Below are positions 58,647 to 64,000 of a stretch of 64,000 bases of DNA, in pieces; position 1 is the first letter of the stretch, and each line of letters opens with the position of its first letter. The notes below the pieces were generated by a model that searched no databases, had not been told where the DNA came from, and saw nothing but the letters and a program-made list of their open reading frames with translations. A program made the position numbers and the translations under genes. Origin of the DNA: Mangrovimicrobium sp033283325 (lineage in GTDB: Bacteria > Pseudomonadota > Gammaproteobacteria > Pseudomonadales > Halieaceae); the NCBI GenBank assembly GCA_033283325.1, contig JAWMQO010000001.1:1736001-1800000 (forward strand), given 5' to 3'.

Positions 58647-59349
58647 CCTGGCCAAGGCCTACCGCGGTCGCGAGGTCGTACAGGACGTTTCGCTGGAGAT
58701 CGAGAGCGGCCAGGTTGTCGGCCTGCTCGGCCCCAATGGCGCCGGCAAGACCACCTGTTTCTACATGATCATCGGCATCATCCCGGCGGATCGCGGCAGC
58801 ATCGAGCTCAACGGTGAAGACATCACCCCCCTGCCCATGCACGAGCGGGCGCGCCACGGCATCGGTTACCTGCCCCAGGAGGCGTCGATCTTCCGCAAGC
58901 TGACGGTGGGCGACAACCTGCTGGCGATCCTCGAAACCCGCCCCGACCTCAACCGCCAGCAGCGCCTGGAAAAACGCGACATGCTACTGGAGGAGTTCCA
59001 CGTCCAGCACCTGCGCGATAGCCTCGGCCAGTCACTTTCCGGCGGCGAGCGGCGGCGCGTCGAAATCGCCCGGGCCCTGGCCACCGAGCCGGATTTCATC
59101 CTGCTCGACGAGCCCTTCGCGGGGGTCGACCCGATTTCGGTGAGCGATATCAAGCAGATCATCAACCACCTGCGCGAGCGCGGAATCGGCATCCTGATCA
59201 CCGATCACAATGTGCGCGACACACTGGACATCTGCGAAAAAGCCTTTATCGTGGGTGAAGGGAGCATCATCGCTGCCGGCAGCGCCCAGGATATTCTCGA
59301 CAATGCCCGGGTCCGCAAGGTCTACCTCGGCGAACAATTCCGCCTCTGA
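58618..59349 (+). CDS. lptB: LPS export ABC transporter ATP-binding protein LptB
   Basis: A 243-residue ATPase. Walker A is LLGPNGAGKTTCFYM, signature LSGGERRRVEIAR, Walker B LLDEPFAGVDP, with the H-loop in ITDHNVRDT. It powers LPS extraction with LptFG, which are not nearby. GGAGG is immediately upstream of ATG 58618, so GTG 58624 at better spacing is an alternative start. It overlaps the end of lptA. Confidence 0.97.
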   Translation: MPVAQLLARNLAKAYRGREVVQDVSLEIESGQVVGLLGPNGAGKTTCFYMIIGIIPADRGSIELNGEDITPLPMHERARHGIGYLPQEASIFRKLTVGDNLLAILETRPDLNRQQRLEKRDMLLEEFHVQHLRDSLGQSLSGGERRRVEIARALATEPDFILLDEPFAGVDPISVSDIKQIINHLRERGIGILITDHNVRDTLDICEKAFIVGEGSIIAAGSAQDILDNARVRKVYLGEQFRL

Positions 59350-59499
59350 CACCCCCTGTCAAAGCGCCCCCAAAAGTCAACAAGCAAAATTCAAGCCAAG
59401 CTGTTGCCAGCCTTCGCGCAGTGGCGCTACACTCCAAGGCCAGAACTTTGATGTCACCCTCTGCCGGGGGACAGTAACAGGGGCCTATTCCAGCTGTCG

Positions 59500-60975
59500 A
59501 TGAAACAGTCGCTTCAACTCAAGATCGGTCAGCAACTGACCATGACGCCGCAACTGCAGCAGGCCATTCGCCTGCTGCAGCTGTCGACGCTGGATCTGCA
59601 GCAGGAGATCCAGCAGGCGCTGGACAGCAATCCCCTGCTGGAAGTGAGTGAAGAGGACAGGGGCGAGAACACCGCCAGCGAGGACAACGCCGCGGAGAAC
59701 GAGCCAAACGGCAGCGACGCCGACTGGAGCACGACGGAACTCAACACCGGCAACACCGGCGGCTCCGAGAACATGCCCGATGAGCTGCCGGTCGACACCC
59801 GCTGGGACGATTTGCTGCCCTCCAGTTCCGCTCCCGCCCCTGCTCCGCAGGACGATGACAGCGACTTCGATTCCCGCAACGGCGCCCGCGAGAGCCTCCA
59901 CGATCACCTGCTCTGGCAGCTCAACCTGACCCGCCTTTCCGATACCGACCGCCTCATCGCCATGACAATCATCGACGCGACCGACGGCAACGGGCGCATC
60001 ACGGTGGCACTGGAGGATATCCTCGAGTCCTTCGAGCCGGAACTGGACATCGAGATGGACGAGGTGGTGGCGGTGCTGCACTGCCTGCAACAGTTCGAAC
60101 CCGCAGGTGTCTGCACGCGCAGCCTGCAGGAGTGCCTGCTGGTCCAGCTGCAGCAGTTGCCCCCCGATACACCCTACCTGGAGCAGGCCCGCCTGATCCT
60201 GAACCGGCACCTGGCGCAGCTGGCCGGCGGCGATTTCAGCCAGATCCTGCGTCGCACCCGGCTGGACGAAACCCAGCTCAAGGCTGTGCTGGGGCTGCTG
60301 CAGTCCCTCGACCCGAATCCCGGCGAATCCTTCGCGCCAGAGGAAATCGAGTACGTGGTACCCGATGTCTTCGTCAGCAAGCGGGAGGGTCGCTGGACCG
60401 TTGAGCTCAACCCGGATATCGCCCCCAAGCTGCGCATCAACACCGATTACGCCAGCCTGATCAAGCGCGCCGACAACAGCGCTGAAAACACCTACCTGCG
60501 CGACAACCTGCAGGAAGCGCGCTGGTTCCTGAAGAGCCTGCAGAGTCGCAACGAGACCCTGATGAAAGTGGCGAGTAAAATCGTCGAGCACCAGCGCAAC
60601 TTCCTCGAGTACGGCGAGGAGGCAATGAAGCCGCTGGTCCTGCACGATATCGCCGAGGCGGTAGAGATGCACGAATCCACCATCTCCCGGGTAACCACGC
60701 AAAAATACATGCACACCCCGAGGGGCGTCTTCGAACTCAAGTATTTCTTCTCCAGCCACGTCTCAACCAGCGGCGGCGGCGAGTGTTCGTCCACAGCGAT
60801 TCGCGCCCTGATCAAGAAGCTGGTGGCCGCGGAAAATCCCCGCAAGCCGCTCAGCGACAACAAGATCGCGCAGCTGCTCGAGGAACAGGGCATCGAGGTA
60901 GCGCGGCGCACCATAGCCAAGTACCGCGACAGCCTGCACATCCCCCCCTCCAACGAGCGCAAGCGACTGGTATGA
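59500..60975 (+). CDS. rpoN: RNA polymerase sigma-54 factor
   Basis: A 491-residue sigma factor for nitrogen and other ATP-dependent-activator promoters. It has the Gln/Leu-rich activator region I (QSLQLKIGQQLTMTPQLQQA), an acidic region II, and the RpoN box near the C terminus (ARRTIAKYRDSLHIPPSNER). It is 150 bases after lptB and precedes hpf-ptsN-rapZ-ptsO. Confidence 0.98.
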   Translation: MKQSLQLKIGQQLTMTPQLQQAIRLLQLSTLDLQQEIQQALDSNPLLEVSEEDRGENTASEDNAAENEPNGSDADWSTTELNTGNTGGSENMPDELPVDTRWDDLLPSSSAPAPAPQDDDSDFDSRNGARESLHDHLLWQLNLTRLSDTDRLIAMTIIDATDGNGRITVALEDILESFEPELDIEMDEVVAVLHCLQQFEPAGVCTRSLQECLLVQLQQLPPDTPYLEQARLILNRHLAQLAGGDFSQILRRTRLDETQLKAVLGLLQSLDPNPGESFAPEEIEYVVPDVFVSKREGRWTVELNPDIAPKLRINTDYASLIKRADNSAENTYLRDNLQEARWFLKSLQSRNETLMKVASKIVEHQRNFLEYGEEAMKPLVLHDIAEAVEMHESTISRVTTQKYMHTPRGVFELKYFFSSHVSTSGGGECSSTAIRALIKKLVAAENPRKPLSDNKIAQLLEEQGIEVARRTIAKYRDSLHIPPSNERKRLV

Positions 60976-61109
60976 ATTGCGGCGAATGGCCGGTTCAAGC
61001 ACCCCCAGCCCCGTTGAGGTGGGCTAGACTCAATGACAGGCGCCGCCTCTCCACGGCAGCGCCAGTTCCGGGCGTCACCCCGGTTTAACCAGCAACAAGG
61101 AGCCAAGCT

Positions 61110-61397
61110 ATGCAACTGAACGTCAGCGGACACCATGTGGAGGTCACCGACCCCCTGCGCAACTACGTTGAGAGCAAGTTCGAGCGACTGCAGCGACACT
61201 TTGACAATATCACCAACACCCAGGTCACCCTTATCGTGGAGAAAATGGTCCAGAAGGCGGAGGCCACCATGCATATCTCGGGCGCCGACCTATTTGCCCA
61301 GGCGGAATCCGAGGACATGTATGCGGCCATCGACCTGCTGGTCGACAAGCTGGATCGCCAGTTGATCAAGCGCAAAGAAAAAACGCGAGGGCACTGA
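61110..61397 (+). CDS. hpf: Ribosome hibernation-promoting factor, short form
   Basis: A 95-residue HPF (LNVSGHHVEVTDPLRNYVES, then AEATMHISGADLFAQAESED). It binds the small ribosomal subunit in stationary phase and promotes 100S dimers with RMF. It lacks the long-form C-terminal dimerisation domain. It has a clear AAGGAG-type ribosome binding site and is in the standard place after rpoN. Confidence 0.96.
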   Translation: MQLNVSGHHVEVTDPLRNYVESKFERLQRHFDNITNTQVTLIVEKMVQKAEATMHISGADLFAQAESEDMYAAIDLLVDKLDRQLIKRKEKTRGH

Positions 61398-61406
61398 TTT
61401 CCACCC

Positions 61407-61865
61407 ATGCAAGCATTAGCCGAGTTACTGACCCCGGAACGAACGGCGAGCCAGGTTCCGGGGCTCAGCAAAAAACGTCTGTTCGAATCCCTGGCCCGTA
61501 TCATCAGTGACGACCAGCCCGACCTTTCCTACGACGAGGTTTTCAGCCAGCTCATTGCCCGCGAGAAACTGGGCAGCACGGGGCTCGGCCACGGTATCGC
61601 CATACCACACTGCCGGATCTCCGGTTGCGGTGGACCGGTGGGCGCCTTGTTGACCCTCGCGGAACCCATCGATTTCGATGCCCCGGATAACGAGCCGGTC
61701 AACCTGGTCTTCGCGCTGCTGGTCCCTGAAGGCGAGGAACAGAAGCATCTGGATACCCTGGCCGGTATCGCCCGGCTGTTCAGCCAGGCCGACTACTGTG
61801 CTCGCCTGCGCGCTGCCCCGAACGATGCGGAGCTGTTCAAGGTCGCGGAATCCGGGGGCGCCTAG
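61407..61865 (+). CDS. ptsN: PTS IIA-like nitrogen-regulatory protein PtsN
   Basis: A 152-residue EIIA-Ntr with the phosphorylatable His68 in GLGHGIAIPHCRIS. It is the end acceptor of the nitrogen PTS phosphate chain (PtsP-NPr-PtsN) and regulates K+ and nitrogen functions in relatives. It is 9 bases after hpf. Confidence 0.96.
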   Translation: MQALAELLTPERTASQVPGLSKKRLFESLARIISDDQPDLSYDEVFSQLIAREKLGSTGLGHGIAIPHCRISGCGGPVGALLTLAEPIDFDAPDNEPVNLVFALLVPEGEEQKHLDTLAGIARLFSQADYCARLRAAPNDAELFKVAESGGA

Positions 61866-61867
61866 GG

Positions 61868-62722
61868 ATGCATCTGATTATCATCAGCGGCCGCTCCGGC
61901 GCGGGGAAGAGTACTGCCCTGCACCAGCTCGAGGACGAGGGCTACTACTGCATCGATAATCTGCCCGTTTCGCTGTTACCCGCCCTGGTGGAAGAGACCA
62001 GCCGCGACGATTTTTCCCATTTCAAGGGCACCGCGGTTTGTATCGACGCGCGCAACGCCTGGAAAGACCTGGCCAATTTCGCCCAGGTCAGGGATTCCCT
62101 CCCGGCCTCCGTGCGCTGCGAGATCCTGCTGCTGGAAGCCCAGGACTCGGTCCTGATCAAGCGTTTCTCCGAAACCCGGCGGCGTCACCCCCTGAGCTCC
62201 GGGGATACGCCCCTGGCGGAAGCGATCGAGCGCGAGCGCGCCCTGCTGGAACCGATCGCGGCGGACGCCGCGCTGATCCTCGACTCCAGCCAGATGACCA
62301 TCCACGAACTGCGAGACGCCATCCGCCAGCGCCTGCTGGGTTCGGGCGCGGGCAGCATGTCCATCACCGTGCAGTCCTTCGGTTTCAAACGCGGGGTTCC
62401 CAGTGACGCGGATCTGGTATTCGACGTCCGCATGCTGCCCAACCCACACTGGGTGAAGGAACTGCGCCCGCGCACCGGACTGGATGCCGAGGTCCGGGAA
62501 TTCCTCGAGGCCCAGCCGATGACCGAGGAACTGTACAGCGATATCTGTGCATTCCTCGACCAGTGGCTACCCCGTTACCGCGACAGCAACCGCAGTTACA
62601 TGACCGTTGCCATCGGTTGTACCGGTGGCCAACATCGGTCAGTATATCTGGCCGACAGGCTGTACCGGCACTACCGGCAGCAGTTCCCCGAGGTACACCT
62701 CAGGCACAGGGAATTACAGTAG
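61868..62722 (+). CDS. rapZ: RNase adaptor / nucleotide-binding protein RapZ
   Basis: A 284-residue protein. Walker A IISGRSGAGKSTALHQLEDE near residue 5, Walker B-type region (AVCIDARN), and a C-terminal domain with the conserved YMTVAIGCTGGQHRSVYLA. In E. coli it directs RNase E to GlmZ sRNA and controls glucosamine-6-phosphate synthesis. Its stop overlaps the ptsO GTG by one base. Confidence 0.97.
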   Translation: MHLIIISGRSGAGKSTALHQLEDEGYYCIDNLPVSLLPALVEETSRDDFSHFKGTAVCIDARNAWKDLANFAQVRDSLPASVRCEILLLEAQDSVLIKRFSETRRRHPLSSGDTPLAEAIERERALLEPIAADAALILDSSQMTIHELRDAIRQRLLGSGAGSMSITVQSFGFKRGVPSDADLVFDVRMLPNPHWVKELRPRTGLDAEVREFLEAQPMTEELYSDICAFLDQWLPRYRDSNRSYMTVAIGCTGGQHRSVYLADRLYRHYRQQFPEVHLRHRELQ

Positions 62723-62991
62723 TGATAGAGACCCAGGTCACCATAATCAATAAACTGGGCCTGCACGCGCGCGCCGCAGCCAAGTTCGTTGGCTGCAGCT
62801 CGGCATTTTCCAGCCGCATCATGGCCGGGCGTGACGGCAACATGGTCGACGCCAAGAGCATCATGTCGGTGATGATGCTCGCCGCGGCCAAGGGCACGGT
62901 CCTTGATATCCATATCGATGGCGACGACGAAGAAGCCGCGCACGCGGCGCTGGTAGAGCTTATAGAGGGCAGGTTCGGCGAGGCGGAATAG
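62722..62991 (+). CDS. ptsO: NPr (HPr-like phosphocarrier)
   Basis: An 89-residue HPr homologue. The phosphorylated His15 is in NKLGLHARAAAKF, and the regulatory Ser region is DAKSIMSVMMLAAAKGT. It starts with GTG at 62722, overlapping rapZ. It accepts phosphate from an enzyme I (PtsP or the orphan enzyme I near 3-4.7 kb) and passes it to PtsN. Confidence 0.95.
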   Translation: MIETQVTIINKLGLHARAAAKFVGCSSAFSSRIMAGRDGNMVDAKSIMSVMMLAAAKGTVLDIHIDGDDEEAAHAALVELIEGRFGEAE

Positions 62992-63110
62992 CAGCGCCAG
63001 AGGTTTCAGCGCGGCGGACGTAACTAATTGCGTTGTTGGCCCCAGCGCTTTTTCGCATAATCCTTCCCCGTAGAACGCTCCAGCCACCCACCGATACAGG
63101 GAACCAGGGC

Positions 63111-64000
63111 ATGCCCCCCAGCCAGCCGACATCGCAGGACACCCTCGACAAGTTGACGCTGGCGCTGGAGAGCGGTGCCTTTGTCCACGGCCGGCGCATG
63201 CTCAACGGCCTCAAGCCGGCCGAAATCGCCCACCTGCTGGAATCCACCCCACCGAAATTCCGCGATATCCTGTGGAAGCTGATCGACGTTGAACTCGAGG
63301 GCGAGGTCATCGGCGAACTGAGCTATGACCTGCAGGCCCACTTCCTGTCGCAGATGGACGCCGCCGAGGTGGCCACCATCACCGAGGGCCTGGCGGACGA
63401 CGACCTGGCGGACATCCTGCAGCAGCTGCCGGATGCCATCACCCAGGAAGTCCTGGATGCGATGGACCACCAGGACCGGGCGCGCCTCGAACAGGTCCTG
63501 AATTACTCCGATGATGTCGCCGGCGGCCTGATGAGCACGGACACCATCACCATCCGTGCGCGCATCACCCTCGACGTGGTCTTGCGCTACCTGCGCCGCC
63601 ACAGCGAAATCCCGCGGATGACCGACAACCTGATCGTGGTCAATCGCTCCGACCAGTTCATCGGCCTGCTGCCCCTGAATACCCTGCTGGTCGCCGACCC
63701 TTCCGCCACCGTGCGGGAAATGATGGTCACCGACATCGACCCGATCCCGGTGGAGATGCCCGACGACGAGGTGGCGCGCCTGTTCGAACGCCACGACTGG
63801 GTATCCGCACCGGTAGTGGACGATTCCGGCAAGTTGCTCGGGCGTATCACCATCGACGACGTGGTGGACGTCATCCGCGAGGACGCGGACCACTCCTTCA
63901 TGTCCATGGCGGGCCTGGACGAGGACGAGGACACCTTCGCCCCGATTCGCAAGGCGGCGCCGAAACGCGCCGTCTGGCTGGGCATCAACCTGGTCACCGC
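63111..64000 (+). CDS. mgtE: Magnesium transporter MgtE, N-terminal part (3' end outside window)
   Basis: An open frame from ATG 63111 to the window edge (296 codons). It has the MgtE N-domain (about 10-130, helical repeat with LESGAFVHGRRMLNGLKPAE and LADDDLADILQQLPD). Two CBS domains follow (about 135-270, with GGLMSTDTITIR and SAPVVDDSGKLLGRITIDDV), and the start of the plug helix and membrane domain (KAAPKRAVWLGINLVT). It senses and transports Mg2+. It is common downstream of ptsO in this group. Confidence 0.95.
   Translation, partial: MPPSQPTSQDTLDKLTLALESGAFVHGRRMLNGLKPAEIAHLLESTPPKFRDILWKLIDVELEGEVIGELSYDLQAHFLSQMDAAEVATITEGLADDDLADILQQLPDAITQEVLDAMDHQDRARLEQVLNYSDDVAGGLMSTDTITIRARITLDVVLRYLRRHSEIPRMTDNLIVVNRSDQFIGLLPLNTLLVADPSATVREMMVTDIDPIPVEMPDDEVARLFERHDWVSAPVVDDSGKLLGRITIDDVVDVIREDADHSFMSMAGLDEDEDTFAPIRKAAPKRAVWLGINLVT

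Overview
The window is about 64 kb of GC-rich DNA from a free-living gammaproteobacterium. The gene orders alaS-lysC-csrA-tRNA-Ser, sspA-sspB, rplM-rpsI-petA-petBC, hisG-hisD-algW/degS and kdsD-kdsC-lptCAB-rpoN-hpf-ptsN-rapZ-ptsO are the Pseudomonas/Cellvibrionales-type arrangement. An F420-type LLM oxidoreductase, a P450 and several esterase or redox genes would fit a marine lineage such as Cellvibrionales, but that placement is inference and I cannot name a species.

Layout. 1-4.7 kb: the 3' end of an aldehyde dehydrogenase, a transglutaminase-like protein, a secreted protein of eight Cys-paired repeats, and a stand-alone PTS enzyme I. 5.4-10.6 kb: a signalling cassette of ECF sigma factor, membrane Ser/Thr kinase with TPR-like region, truncated hemoglobin and secreted protein, closed by a strong terminator. 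10.7-15.9 kb: an accessory stretch with a broken flavoprotein start, a flavodoxin, small ORFs, cspA, a methyltransferase lacking an obvious ATG, a decayed IS3-family element, and a hairpin-rich segment beside tRNA-Ser(GCU). 16-21.6 kb: csrA, lysC, alaS, a HIT protein, a Trm112 protein and greB. 21.6-24.3 kb: a porin / FMN-binding / PepSY-membrane operon with a Fur-box-like site. 24.4-37.7 kb: a UDG-family protein, gcvP, a Dabb protein, an LLM oxidoreductase divergent from a P450, an esterase, an EVE protein, a redoxin and an RND efflux pair. 38.2-49.8 kb: a DUF1244 protein, dnaE, sspB/sspA, a cytochrome b/c1 gene fused in one frame, the Rieske gene, rpsI, rplM, zapE and zapG. 49.9-64 kb: a Nif3-like protein, a DegS/AlgW protease, hisD, hisG, ibaG, mlaC, a Ca/Na antiporter, the Kdo and LPS-transport genes, rpoN, the nitrogen-PTS genes and a partial mgtE.

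The most unusual feature is non-coding. Three intergenic arrays (about 37.69-38.21, 42.06-42.45 and 47.47-48.08 kb) are built from a roughly 238-bp unit. Each unit holds two large hairpins, A and B, with nearly invariant loops and stems that differ between copies by compensating changes. The A and B loops carry complementary octamers (AAAGCGTT and AACGCTTT). Every array ends in the same orientation with a REP-like half palindrome. One array lies directly upstream of rplM and one upstream of dnaE. Other notable points are the petB-petC fusion, the absence of mlaFED, mlaB and murA from their usual places, and a hairpin that buries the globin start codon.
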